From DAISJI01 sp964559835 (GTDB lineage Bacteria > Acidobacteriota > Terriglobia > Terriglobales > Acidobacteriaceae), in contig CAZLJE010000023.1 of NCBI GenBank assembly GCA_964559835.1, positions 26,492 through 90,491 on the forward strand: a DNA stretch of 64,000 nucleotides. The letters are read 5' to 3'. Position 1 is the first letter of the stretch, and every line of letters starts with the position of its first letter. A program made the position numbers and the translations under genes. This document shows positions 43,624 to 52,276 of the stretch, piece by piece. The notes beneath the pieces were generated by a model. That model did not search any database and was not told where the DNA came from. It saw nothing but the letters and a program-made list of their open reading frames with translations.

Positions 43624-44892
43624 GTGAAACGCTCCGGAACAGCCGATCTCCCTCTCCACGGCGGACGTGTGCCCGCGTGGCTTGCGGAGCGAATGACCAA
43701 GCTCGGCACGGCGATCTCGGAAGCCGTCCTCCTCGACTACGGCGCGCCCGAACTGCTCTCGCGCCTGAGCGACCCTTTCTGGTTCCAGGCGCTCGGCTCG
43801 GTCATGGGCATGGACTGGCACTCGTCCGGCATCACCACGAGCGTCATGGGCGCCCTCAAGCGAGGCCTCAATCCACGTGCGCAGGAACTCGGCATCTACC
43901 TCTGCGGCGGTCGCGGACGCCATTCCCGCAAAACCCCCGACGAGTTGCGCGACATCGCCAGTCGCACCGGCGCCGATGGCGACGCGCTCGTTCGTGCCAG
44001 CCGCCTGGCCGCCCGCGTCGACAACAACGCCATCGCCGACGGCTTCCAGCTCTACCTTCACAATTTCGTGCTGGCGCGCTCCGGCGAATGGGCCATCGTG
44101 CAGCAGGGGATGAACAACGCCACGGGCATGGCACGGAGATATCACTGGCATTCGGCCACCGTGCGCGATTTTGTCTGCGAGCCGCATACCGGCATCGTTG
44201 GGGAGAACCAGGGCACGATCATGAACCTCGTGGACGGCCGCGCCCGCCCGGCACAAGGCGCGCTGCTAACGATGGCGGCACAGCAACCAGAGAAAACTCT
44301 GGCGGAAGCACGCAAGCTCAATGGTCGCGACGTTCTTCAATCGAAAATCGAAAATCAAAAATCAGAAATGGCCCTGGTCATGCCCGCGCACCACGACGTT
44401 CGCGCCGCAAACGTCGACCTGAAGCGTCTCGGTGCGGTGCTGGCCGTTGCCTACGACCGCCAGCTCAGCGATTTCGCCTCGCTACTGCTACTCGAGAAGC
44501 TCGGCCCGCGCACTCTTCAGTCTCTCGCGCTGGTGGCGGAAGTCGTCCACGGCACGCCGACGCGCTTCACCGACCCGGCGCGTTTCTCATTCGCCCACGG
44601 CGGCAAAGACGGCCACCCATTTCCTGTTCCGTTGAAGACGTACGACGAGACGCTCGGCGTGTTGCGGCGCGCATTAGACAGGGCGAAAACCGGCGATCGC
44701 GAAAAACTGGATGGGTTCAAACGGCTGGATAAATTCGTGCGCGGGATCGAGAAACAGGTGCAGCCGGAAGCGGATTTCAACGAAGTGCTGCGCCACGAGC
44801 ACGCGATATCGAAATCGCTCGGCGGACGCAGTGTGTTCGACGACAAGCCGCGGCGCGCGCGTAAGGGACAGATGGATTTATTCGATTCGTAA
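43624..44892 (+). CDS. DUF763 family protein
   Basis: The 422-residue protein starts MKRSGTADLPLHGGRVPAWLAERM, diagnostic of DUF763, and keeps the family segments LCGGRGRHSRKTPDEL and GMNNATGMARRYHWHS. The family has no established function. At about 44339-44370 the codons QSKIENQKSE are made from a repeated TCGAAAATC/AAAAATC word, like intergenic repeat DNA, inserted in frame between two conserved halves. The start is taken at 43624, a GTG just after the DUF4345 gene. Confidence 0.85.
   Translation: MKRSGTADLPLHGGRVPAWLAERMTKLGTAISEAVLLDYGAPELLSRLSDPFWFQALGSVMGMDWHSSGITTSVMGALKRGLNPRAQELGIYLCGGRGRHSRKTPDELRDIASRTGADGDALVRASRLAARVDNNAIADGFQLYLHNFVLARSGEWAIVQQGMNNATGMARRYHWHSATVRDFVCEPHTGIVGENQGTIMNLVDGRARPAQGALLTMAAQQPEKTLAEARKLNGRDVLQSKIENQKSEMALVMPAHHDVRAANVDLKRLGAVLAVAYDRQLSDFASLLLLEKLGPRTLQSLALVAEVVHGTPTRFTDPARFSFAHGGKDGHPFPVPLKTYDETLGVLRRALDRAKTGDREKLDGFKRLDKFVRGIEKQVQPEADFNEVLRHEHAISKSLGGRSVFDDKPRRARKGQMDLFDS
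44339..44370. repeat. intergenic-type repeat inside DUF763 coding sequence
   Basis: AATCGAAAATCGAAAATC and AAAAATCAG units occur in frame inside the coding region, giving QSKIENQKSE. Similar words occur between genes at about 12410-12430 (GATTTTCGATTTTTGA). Confidence 0.6.
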
Positions 44893-44985
44893 CACGTATT
44901 CCGTATTCAGTATTCCGTGCTGGATATCGGGCATCCGATCACCGCGTCCCGGAATACGGAATACGAGATACGGAATACGAATTAC
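44888..44985. repeat. degenerate repeat dyad (GTATTCCG family)
   Basis: CACGTATTCCGTATTCAGTATTCCG on the left and CGGAATACGGAATACGAG plus ACGGAATACG on the right form an interrupted stem between the convergent DUF763 and ArsC-like genes. The family is the same as at 4437-4515. Confidence 0.7.
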
Positions 44986-45332
44986 ACGCCCAGGTCCTTC
45001 AATTTCTCCACCGGTCTCGCCAGTACCGCCTTCTTCCCGCGTACCACCAGCGGCCGCTGGATGATCTCCGGATTCGCCGCCATGATGCGGATCATCTCGT
45101 CATCCGACAGATTCTTGCCCTCGACCAGCTTCTTGTATTTCTCTTCGCGCGTTCGCACCACGTCCATCGGCTTTAGTCCGGCGCTGCGTAGGATCTTCTT
45201 CAACTCCTCGCCGCTGAGCGGGTGCTCGAGGTAGTTCACGTATTCGACGTCTTGGTTTTTCAGGCGACCCCTGACCTCACGGCAGGTGCTTCAGGTCGGC
45301 TTCTCGTAAACCACAATCTTCTCTTTAGCCAT
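44982..45332 (-). CDS. candidate selenocysteine-containing ArsC/Spx-family reductase
   Basis: The reading frame runs from ATG 45332 to 44982 (116 residues) with one in-frame TGA at 45293-45291. Translated with U at TGA it starts MAKEKIVVYEKPTUSTCREV, the beginning of ArsC/Spx-family thioredoxin-fold proteins, with the TGA at the catalytic Cys of C-x-x-C. The rest (LSGEELKKILRSAGLKP, then PEIIQRPLVVRGKKAVLARP) is full length and well kept. Just after the TGA, TCAGG-GGTCG-CCTGA (45274-45260) forms a stem-loop whose apical loop begins with G about 21 bases after the stop, fitting bacterial SECIS rules. A nonsense mutation is the alternative. Without Sec, only an N-truncated 85-residue frame from 45239 would be called. 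Confidence 0.75.
45260..45274 (-). promoter_or_regulatory. candidate bacterial SECIS stem-loop
   Basis: Read on the minus strand, TCAGG and CCTGA pair around GGTCG, and GGT/ACC can add a lower stem around an A-rich bulge. The loop Gs lie at +22 to +23 after the TGA; in E. coli fdhF the GGUC loop lies at about +19 to +22. The element is inside the coding frame, as in other bacterial SECIS elements. Confidence 0.65.
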
Positions 45333-45412
45333 GCGCGAGAGTGTACCAGCGGCTTGCGTTTGGAGCGAAACCTCCCGGTGCGGTATCCTCGTCGGTTTCC
45401 CGGAGGCTTGAC

Positions 45413-48400
45413 TTGAGCGTTAGGCGACTGGCAGTCGTTCTTCTTCTGACCGTAACAGCAGGCGCGCAGGTGAATCCGAAACTGTTCCAGGACCTGCGCT
45501 GGCGCAACGTTGGCCCCTTCCGCGGCGGACGCGTCAAGGCCGTCGCCGGCGTTCCTTCGCAGCCGAACGTGTTCTACTTCGCGCAGGTGAACGGCGGCGT
45601 CTGGAAGTCGATCGATTACGGACACGCCTGGTTCCCGATCTTCGACGACCAGCCGACCGGCTCTGTCGGCTCCATCGCCGTCGCTTACTCCGATCCGAAC
45701 ATTATTTATGTCGGCAGCGGCGAGGGCTTGCACCGGCCCGATCTCTCCGTCGGAGATGGAATCTATAAATCCACCGACGCCGGCAAAACCTGGACTCATC
45801 TCGGCTTGCGCGACGGCCAGCAGATCCCGAGCATAGCCGTCGATCCACGCGATCCCAACAAACTCTTCGTCGCCGTTCTCGGCCATCCGTACGGACCCAA
45901 CGCAGAGCGCGGCATCTTCCGCTCGACCGACGGCGGGCAGACATTCCAGAAAGTGCTCTACAAGGACGAATACACCGGCGGCTCCTACGTTGACATCGAC
46001 CCGAAGAATCCCGACACGATCTATGCATGCCTGTGGCAGGGACAGGAAGGTCCGTGGGAAAACGGCGCGTTTGCGGGCACGAATGGCGGCATCTTCAAAT
46101 CGACCGACGGGGGCGCCAACTGGACGCAACTGAAAAACGGCCTGCCCGATGCCGTCCAAGCCTATGTCGCGATCGCGCCTTCGAATCCCAATCGTCTTTA
46201 TGCGACGGTGGCGTCCCTGCGTACGGTCGAGATCTTCCGCTCCGACGACGCGGGCGCCACGTGGACGAAGATCACCGACGATCCACGTCCCGCAGGCCGC
46301 ATCGGGGGTGGTGACCTGTCGGTGCCCAAGGTCGATCCGAAGAATCCCGACGTTCTCTATATCACCAGTACGGTGAGCTGGAGGTCTGTCGACGGCGGCA
46401 AGACATGGAATGCTCTCCGCGGCGCGCCCGGCGGCGACGACTACCAGAACATCTGGATCAACCCGAACGACCCGAACATTCTCCTGGTCGGCAGCGATCA
46501 GGGCACGGTCGTGTCTGTCAACCGAGGCGAGACCTGGAGCGATTGGTACAACCAGCCGACCGCGCAGGTGTACCACGTCACCGCTGATAACGCTTTCCCC
46601 TATCGACTGTGCAGCGGACAGCAGGAGAGCGGGTCCGTATGCATCTCCAGCCGCGGCAACGACGGCGAGATCACCATGCGCGATTGGCATCCGGTCGCAG
46701 CCGACGAGTACAGCTACGTCGCGCCCGATCCAAAAGATCCCGACACTGTTTACGGCGGGAAAGTCACCAAGTACGACCGCCGCACTACGACGGTCCAGGC
46801 GATTTCGCCCAAGCCGGTGCGCGATCCCAGTTTCCGCATGTTGCGCACCGAGCCGGTCGTTTTCTCGCCCGCCGATAACAAGACGCTGTTCTTCGCCGGC
46901 AATACCATCTGGAAGACCACCGACGGCGGCAACACATGGACCCAGATCAGCGACGACCTTACGCGCAAAACGTGGGACGTTCCCGCGACCCTAGGGAAGT
47001 ACAAAGACTCGCCGCAGGCAAAGCCGACGCAACGCGGCGTCGTCTATGCACTCGGTCTCTCTCCGTCGGACGTTAACGTCATCTGGGCGGGCACCGACGA
47101 CGGGCTCATCCAGCTCACGCGCGACGGCGGCAAGACTTGGAATAACGTCACTCCGCCGACGCTCCAGCCGTGGATGAAGGTGTCCATCATCGATGCCGGG
47201 CACTTCGATAACCAGACCGCTTACGCCGCGATCAACACGCTGCGGCTCGACGACATGCGCCCGCACATCCTGCGCACGCACGATGGCGGCAAGACCTGGA
47301 CGGAGATCGTAAACGGCATCACTCCGGACGCGCCTGTGAACGTCGTCCGCGAAGACCCGAAGCGCAAGGGCCTGCTCTACGCCGGCACCGAACGCCAGGT
47401 CTGGGTCTCGTTCGACGACGGGGCGCACTGGCAGCCACTGCGCCTGAACATGCCCGCGACGTCCGTCCGCGACCTGATCGTCAAGGACGACGATCTCGCC
47501 GTCGGAACGCACGGGCGCGGCTTCTGGATCCTCGATAACATCACGCCGCTTCGTCAGATCGGACTGCGTGCTTCCGGCGACATGCTCTTCCAGCCGACAG
47601 TCGCGATGCGCGTGCGCTGGAATACCAACAGCGATACGCCGCTGCCTCCAGAAGTGCCGGCGGGCGAGAACCCTCCGGATGGAGCGATGATCGACTACGC
47701 GCTCGCCGCGAATGCATCAGGGCCGGTGACGATCGAGATCTCCGATTCCACCGGCAAGCTGGTGCGCAAGTACTCCAGCGCTGATCCCGTCGAGGCCATC
47801 GATCCGATGCTCAACATTCCCAAGTACTGGCCGCGTCCGGCAGAGCACCTCTCCACCGACGCGGGCATGCACCGCTTCCTGTGGGACATGCATTACGCTC
47901 CGGTCCCGGGAATCCGTCCCGACTATCCGATCGCTGCCGTCGCGCACAACACCGCGCCTGCGCCGACTTCGCCGTGGGTGATGCCTGGACAGTACACGGT
48001 CAAGCTCACGGTCGACGGCAAGACGTACTCGCAGCCGCTCACGGTCAAGTTGGATCCGCGCGTGAAATCGCCGGCATCCGCGATCGAGCAACAGTTCACG
48101 CTGTCGAAGCAGCTCTATGACGACGCGATGTTGCTGACAGGGCCGATCGACCAGGCAAAGGCATGGCGGCAGGAACTTGCGCGCTCGCAATCGAGCGCCT
48201 CCGATACCGTCAAGGCCTTCGAGCAGAAGCTCGACACGGTCGTCGGACGCGAAGCCGGACGGCGCGGCGGTCCTCCGCCACAGGGACAGCAGCCAACTGT
48301 CGAGTCGCTGAGCACGGTCCGCGCCAGCCTGATCACACTGATGGACCAGCTCCAGCAAGCCGACGTGTCGGCGACGCAGCCGCAAATAGTCGCCATCACC

Positions 48401-48514
48401 GAACGTCACAAGGCAGTCGCGCCGGCGATGCAGCGCTGGCAGGAGCTGCAGAAGGCCGATCTGCCCGCGCTCAATCAGCAGTTGAAGGCCGCGGGAATGC
48501 CGGAAATGAAATAA
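45413..48514 (+). CDS. secreted VPS10/sortilin-like Asp-box propeller protein (copy 2)
   Basis: The 1033-residue protein starts at TTG 45413, with GGAGG six bases before, and has a short signal peptide (RRLAVVLLLTVTAGAQ). It repeats the layout of copy 1: LRWRNVGPFRGGRVKAVAGVP, many Asp-box motifs of the type S-T-D-G-G-x-T-W or S-x-D-x-G-x-T-W, a KDDDLAVGTHGRGFWILDNI segment near the end of the propeller, and a helical C-terminal part. Parts of the C-terminal half differ from copy 1, so the two probably bind different targets. Function is unknown. Confidence 0.82.
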   Translation: MSVRRLAVVLLLTVTAGAQVNPKLFQDLRWRNVGPFRGGRVKAVAGVPSQPNVFYFAQVNGGVWKSIDYGHAWFPIFDDQPTGSVGSIAVAYSDPNIIYVGSGEGLHRPDLSVGDGIYKSTDAGKTWTHLGLRDGQQIPSIAVDPRDPNKLFVAVLGHPYGPNAERGIFRSTDGGQTFQKVLYKDEYTGGSYVDIDPKNPDTIYACLWQGQEGPWENGAFAGTNGGIFKSTDGGANWTQLKNGLPDAVQAYVAIAPSNPNRLYATVASLRTVEIFRSDDAGATWTKITDDPRPAGRIGGGDLSVPKVDPKNPDVLYITSTVSWRSVDGGKTWNALRGAPGGDDYQNIWINPNDPNILLVGSDQGTVVSVNRGETWSDWYNQPTAQVYHVTADNAFPYRLCSGQQESGSVCISSRGNDGEITMRDWHPVAADEYSYVAPDPKDPDTVYGGKVTKYDRRTTTVQAISPKPVRDPSFRMLRTEPVVFSPADNKTLFFAGNTIWKTTDGGNTWTQISDDLTRKTWDVPATLGKYKDSPQAKPTQRGVVYALGLSPSDVNVIWAGTDDGLIQLTRDGGKTWNNVTPPTLQPWMKVSIIDAGHFDNQTAYAAINTLRLDDMRPHILRTHDGGKTWTEIVNGITPDAPVNVVREDPKRKGLLYAGTERQVWVSFDDGAHWQPLRLNMPATSVRDLIVKDDDLAVGTHGRGFWILDNITPLRQIGLRASGDMLFQPTVAMRVRWNTNSDTPLPPEVPAGENPPDGAMIDYALAANASGPVTIEISDSTGKLVRKYSSADPVEAIDPMLNIPKYWPRPAEHLSTDAGMHRFLWDMHYAPVPGIRPDYPIAAVAHNTAPAPTSPWVMPGQYTVKLTVDGKTYSQPLTVKLDPRVKSPASAIEQQFTLSKQLYDDAMLLTGPIDQAKAWRQELARSQSSASDTVKAFEQKLDTVVGREAGRRGGPPPQGQQPTVESLSTVRASLITLMDQLQQADVSATQPQIVAITERHKAVAPAMQRWQELQKADLPALNQQLKAAGMPEMK

Positions 48515-48517
48515 GTG

Positions 48518-48660
48518 CGAAGTTCGTTAGTCCCGAAGGGACGAACGCTGTGCGAGGTTCGTTAGTCCCGAAGGGACGAACGCTGGTAGCCCAGGACGCA
48601 GTCCTGGGTACGCTTTCATCGTAATTCCATCGAGTCCCGCAAGGGACGGCACGAGTTCGC
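48518..48660. repeat. twin GTCCC-gaa-GGGAC palindromic repeats and a third hairpin
   Basis: Two near-identical 33-bp units with GTTCGTTAGTCCCGAAGGGA and ACGAACGCT lie at 48518-48550 and 48553-48585. A CCAGGACGCAGTCCTGG hairpin follows near 48590-48607, and a further GTCCCGCAAGGGAC word near 48635. This is a dense REP-like cluster between the VPS10-like and GH3 genes. Confidence 0.75.
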
Positions 48661-48661
48661 A

Positions 48662-51163
48662 ATGAAATTCTTTCGTCATATCGGTCTCACGCTCCTCCTG
48701 CTCGTCTGCGCAGCTGCCGCGCAGCAAGCGCCCGTCGACGTCGAGAAGCGCGTCGATTCCATCCTGTCGCAGATGACGCTCGAAGAGAAAATCGACTACA
48801 TCGGCGGCGTCGATAGCTTCTACGTGCGCGCCGTGCCGCGACTCAAGTTGCCCGCGATCAAGATGGCCGATGGGCCGCTTGGCGTCCGCAATTACGGCCT
48901 CTCCACTGCTTATCCGGGCGGGACCGCGATAGCTGCCACGTGGGACACCGACTTGGCGCGTCGCGTCGGCGAGAGCATCGGGCGCGAAGCGCGCGGGCGC
49001 GGCGTGCACATCATGCTTGGGCCGGGAGTGAACATCTATCGCGCGCCGATGGGTGGCCGCGACTTCGAATACTACGGCGAAGATCCGTATCTCACTTCGC
49101 GACTCGCGGTCGCGTGGATCAATGGCGTGCAGAGCCAGGGCGTCATGGCGACGGTGAAGCACTTCGCCGCCAACAACCAGGAATACGATCGGCACAACGT
49201 CAGCTCCGAGGTCGACGAGCGCACTCTGCGCGAGATCTATCTTCCGGCGTTCGAAGCGGCGGTGCGCGAGGCGCACGTCGCCGCGATCATGGATTCCTAC
49301 AATCCCATCAACGGCGTGCACGCGACCCAGAACGCACACCTGAACGTCGACATCGCGAAGCACGACTGGGGCTTCGACGGGCTGATCATGTCCGATTGGG
49401 ACGCGACCTACGACGGCGTCGCGGCCGTGAAGCACGGGCTCGATCTCGAGATGCCTTCGGGCAAGTTCATGAATCGCGCGACGCTTCTGCCCGCGGTGCG
49501 CGACGGGCGCGTCAGCGAGGCCGAGATCGACGACCACGTTCGCCGCATCCTCCGGCAGGCGATCCGCTTCGGCTTCTTCGACCACGAGCAGCAGGACCTG
49601 TCGATCCCCAACTGGAACCAGCAGGCGCGTTCGATCGCCCTGCAGGCCGCCCAAGAATCGATGGTCCTGCTGAAGAACGCGAACGATCTGCTGCCGCTCA
49701 CAAAGGCCAGCATTCACAACATCGCAGTGATCGGTCCAGATGCGCATCCGGCGGTCACGCAGGGCGGCGGAAGCGCGCACGTGAACCCGATCACGTCGAT
49801 CAGCTTCGTGCAAGGCATCGCCAATGCTGTCGGCGATGGAGCAAAAGTGTTCTTCTCGACGGGCGAGCCGGAACTCGGACCTTCCGTATCGCAAACGCAC
49901 TTCTCCACCGCTGCCTCGGGCGGCGAAGACGGTCTGAAAGCCGAGTACTTTAACAACCTGAATCTCGAAGGCCCGCCTGCTCTGACGCGCACCGATCGGC
50001 GCATCAACTTCCACTGGCCGAACGGCTACGCTCCTGGTTCGTCCACCGATTTCTCCGTTCGCTGGAACGGCTACTTCAATGCTCCGTCCGCGGGCGAGTA
50101 CCGAGTGTGGCTTGTCGGCGAGCATCTGTTCCGCGTATTCGTCGACGACAAACCGGTGATCGACCGCTGGTCCGGTGGCGAGACGGCGCGCACGAACAAC
50201 CTTGTCGCTCCGATCACGCTCAGCGCAGGTCCGCACGCGGTCCGGCTCGAAGAGCATTCGACCCGTCGCGGTTGGCTCGCGACCGATAGTCCGAGCATCG
50301 CGATGGCGATCGTGCGCGCGGAGGACGTGGTTCCCGCCGACACGCTGAAGATCGCTGCCGCTGCGGATGTCGCAGTCGTTTGCGTCGGCTTCGACCGGCG
50401 CAGCGAGTCGGAGGCCTTCGACCGCACGTTCGCGCTTCCGGGATTCCAGGACGACCTCATTCGCGCCATCGCCTCGGCGAACAAGAACACCATCGTCGTG
50501 CTCACTGCGGGCGGCAACGTCGACATGACGCGCTGGCTCGACCGAGTTCCAGCGCTGGTCCACGCATGGTATCCAGGCCAGGAAGGCGGAACCGCGCTTG
50601 CTGGACTGCTGTTCGGCGACTTCAGCCCGAGCGGACGCTTGCCCGCGAGCTTCGAGCGCCGCTGGGAAGACAATCCGGTTCACGACAGTTACTATCCGCA
50701 GTCGGACAAGCGCGTCGAGTACAAGGAAGGCTTGTTCCTCGGCTATCGCTACTTCGACCGCGCGACGGTGAAGCCTGCGTTCCCGTTCGGCTTCGGCCTG
50801 AGTTACACGACCTTCCAGTACTCGAACCTGGCGATCACGCCACAAACAACGAGCGACGGCAAAGTCACGGTTTCGTTCTCGGTCACGAACACCGGCAAGC
50901 GCGCAGGGACGGACGTTGCGCAACTCTACGTCTCCGATCGGCACTCGCACGTTCCGCGTCCGGTGAAGGAGCTGAAGGGGTTCGCGCGTGTCTCCCTTCA
51001 ACCCGGCCAGACGAATCCGGTGACCATCACCATCGACCGGCGAGCTTTATCGTATTACGACGTATCACGGAAAGACTGGACGGCGGAGCCAGGCTCGTTC
51101 GAGGTGCTGATCGGGCGCTCTTCCGCCGACATCGAATTGCGCGGCAGCTTCACGCTGCAGTAA
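48662..51163 (+). CDS. GH3 family beta-glucosidase with PA14 domain
   Basis: The 833-residue secreted enzyme (signal FFRHIGLTLLLLVCAAAAQ) has the GH3 TIM barrel (MADGPLGVRN), with the nucleophile Asp245 in LIMSDWDATYDG. The GH3 C-terminal domain is interrupted by a PA14 domain (about 417-560, LKAEYFNNLNLEGPPALTRTDR, then FRVFVDDKPVID), and an FnIII-like domain ends the protein (TNTGKRAGTDVAQLYV). Such enzymes remove beta-glucosyl (or related) units from plant or microbial glycans; PA14 often binds the substrate. Exact specificity is unknown. Confidence 0.9.
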   Translation: MKFFRHIGLTLLLLVCAAAAQQAPVDVEKRVDSILSQMTLEEKIDYIGGVDSFYVRAVPRLKLPAIKMADGPLGVRNYGLSTAYPGGTAIAATWDTDLARRVGESIGREARGRGVHIMLGPGVNIYRAPMGGRDFEYYGEDPYLTSRLAVAWINGVQSQGVMATVKHFAANNQEYDRHNVSSEVDERTLREIYLPAFEAAVREAHVAAIMDSYNPINGVHATQNAHLNVDIAKHDWGFDGLIMSDWDATYDGVAAVKHGLDLEMPSGKFMNRATLLPAVRDGRVSEAEIDDHVRRILRQAIRFGFFDHEQQDLSIPNWNQQARSIALQAAQESMVLLKNANDLLPLTKASIHNIAVIGPDAHPAVTQGGGSAHVNPITSISFVQGIANAVGDGAKVFFSTGEPELGPSVSQTHFSTAASGGEDGLKAEYFNNLNLEGPPALTRTDRRINFHWPNGYAPGSSTDFSVRWNGYFNAPSAGEYRVWLVGEHLFRVFVDDKPVIDRWSGGETARTNNLVAPITLSAGPHAVRLEEHSTRRGWLATDSPSIAMAIVRAEDVVPADTLKIAAAADVAVVCVGFDRRSESEAFDRTFALPGFQDDLIRAIASANKNTIVVLTAGGNVDMTRWLDRVPALVHAWYPGQEGGTALAGLLFGDFSPSGRLPASFERRWEDNPVHDSYYPQSDKRVEYKEGLFLGYRYFDRATVKPAFPFGFGLSYTTFQYSNLAITPQTTSDGKVTVSFSVTNTGKRAGTDVAQLYVSDRHSHVPRPVKELKGFARVSLQPGQTNPVTITIDRRALSYYDVSRKDWTAEPGSFEVLIGRSSADIELRGSFTLQ

Positions 51164-51172
51164 GGTCGGAAA

Positions 51173-51916
51173 ATGGCGAAGGTACTGCTCGAAATCTGCT
51201 GCGGCTCCATCGACGACGCGCTCCAGGCACAGGCCGGAGGCGCTGACCGCGTCGAACTCTGTTCCGCGCTGTTCCTCGGCGGACTGACGCCATCGCTCGG
51301 GACGCTGCAACACGCGCGCCGGGAGTTGAAGGTCCCGATCATCGCGATGCTGCGCCCGCGCGGCGGCGGCTTCTGCTACACCGACGCCGAGTTCGCGACC
51401 ATGGAGCTCGATGTCGACGCGATGATCGCGCACGGCGCCGACGGCGTCGTGTTCGGGATCCTCGAGCGCGACGGTAGCATCGACCGGGCGCGTACGCGGC
51501 GCATTCGCGACATCATCGGCGCGAAGCAGGCGGTCTTTCATCGCGCATTCGACGTCACGCCCGATCCGTTCGAGGCGCTGGATCAACTCGTCGATCTCGG
51601 CATCACGCGCATCCTGACCAGCGGCCAGGAGGACACCGTACCGGAAGGCGCCGAACTCATCCGCAAACTGATCGATCATGCCGGAGACCGCATCGAGATA
51701 CTCCCCGGCGGCGGCATCAAGCCGTACGCGCTGGCCGATGTCGTCGCCAAAACCGGATGCCGGCAGGTCCACCTGACCGCGTTCAACACGGCAACCGATC
51801 CGTCGACGCACCAGCGGCCGCACGTAACCTTCGGCGGCGCGCTCTATCCGGCCGAGGATACGTACCTGATGACCGACGCCGACCTGGTGCGAAACCTGGT
51901 GGCGAAGCTGAAGTAA
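51173..51916 (+). CDS. cutC: CutC family protein
   Basis: The 247-residue TIM-barrel protein shows LEICCGSIDDALQAQAGGADRVELCSALFLGGLTPS and MLRPRGGGFCYTDAEF, typical of CutC. CutC was named for copper tolerance in E. coli, although copper binding by the family is debated. It follows the GH3 gene after nine bases and is likely co-transcribed. Confidence 0.9.
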   Translation: MAKVLLEICCGSIDDALQAQAGGADRVELCSALFLGGLTPSLGTLQHARRELKVPIIAMLRPRGGGFCYTDAEFATMELDVDAMIAHGADGVVFGILERDGSIDRARTRRIRDIIGAKQAVFHRAFDVTPDPFEALDQLVDLGITRILTSGQEDTVPEGAELIRKLIDHAGDRIEILPGGGIKPYALADVVAKTGCRQVHLTAFNTATDPSTHQRPHVTFGGALYPAEDTYLMTDADLVRNLVAKLK

Positions 51917-52276
51917 GACGGCTTCCGGAGTCCGGAAAACCAGGCCTCCCGATTTTACTGATCGGTAAACCTTAGGGTCCCACAGACCCCCTCCCCCCCT
52001 TGTCCCAAGCGTCCCACAGAAAGTCGGCCAAACTCGGTGGTATCCCACAGGCCGTCCCACGGGACGGGGCGGGGGAGCGGATGAGCGCCAGTGTTTATCA
52101 AAGAGCTAACGGGCGAGTGTGGAGACACTACACCCTTGCAGGCTAACCTGCTTGCTCAGGATAGGGAAGGGGCGGGAAGTTGTATGTGACGTGGGTCACG
52201 TTGTGATGTGACAAGCCGATGCGTGGGAGATTTGCCCATATCTGCCAACGGTGGGCACATATGGGGGCACTGAACC
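51917..52276. other. gene-free stretch with Pro-type C-runs and element copy 2
   Basis: A short GGAGTCCGG arm, then C-rich TCCCACAG words (three copies), lead into the conserved element at 52100-52216, followed by a CCCATAT/ATATGGG inverted repeat (about 52237-52265). The KAP gene ends just after on the other strand. No gene is seen. Confidence 0.5.
52100..52216 (+). promoter_or_regulatory. two-copy intergenic element (copy 2) with CRP-like palindrome
   Basis: The order matches copy 1: AAAGAGCTAACGGGC (52100-52114), GACACTACACCCT (52124-52136), a GCAGG/CCTGC hairpin, then TGTGACGTGGGTCACG (52185-52200) and ATGTGAC. Both neighbours end here (cutC from the left, KAP NTPase from the right), so no gene starts just downstream. 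It may be an sRNA or a dispersed element rather than a promoter. Confidence 0.5.

Noticed and set aside
45282..45293. Ordinary nonsense-mutation pseudogene for the ArsC-like gene
   Set aside because: The TGA falls exactly on the catalytic Cys, the rest of the frame is intact and a SECIS-like stem-loop is placed correctly; decay would be less precise. It remains the fallback if the genome lacks Sec machinery.
45260..46690. A 476-codon antisense frame opposite the second VPS10-like gene that continues over the ArsC-like region
   Set aside because: It is a high-GC shadow of the propeller gene. The ArsC-like gene is in another frame and matches a known family, so it is preferred.
48527..51001. 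A very long antisense reading frame (824 codons) opposite the GH3 gene
   Set aside because: It mirrors the whole GH3 gene, has Arg/Val/Asp-rich low-information content and no domain; long antisense frames are common in high-GC DNA.
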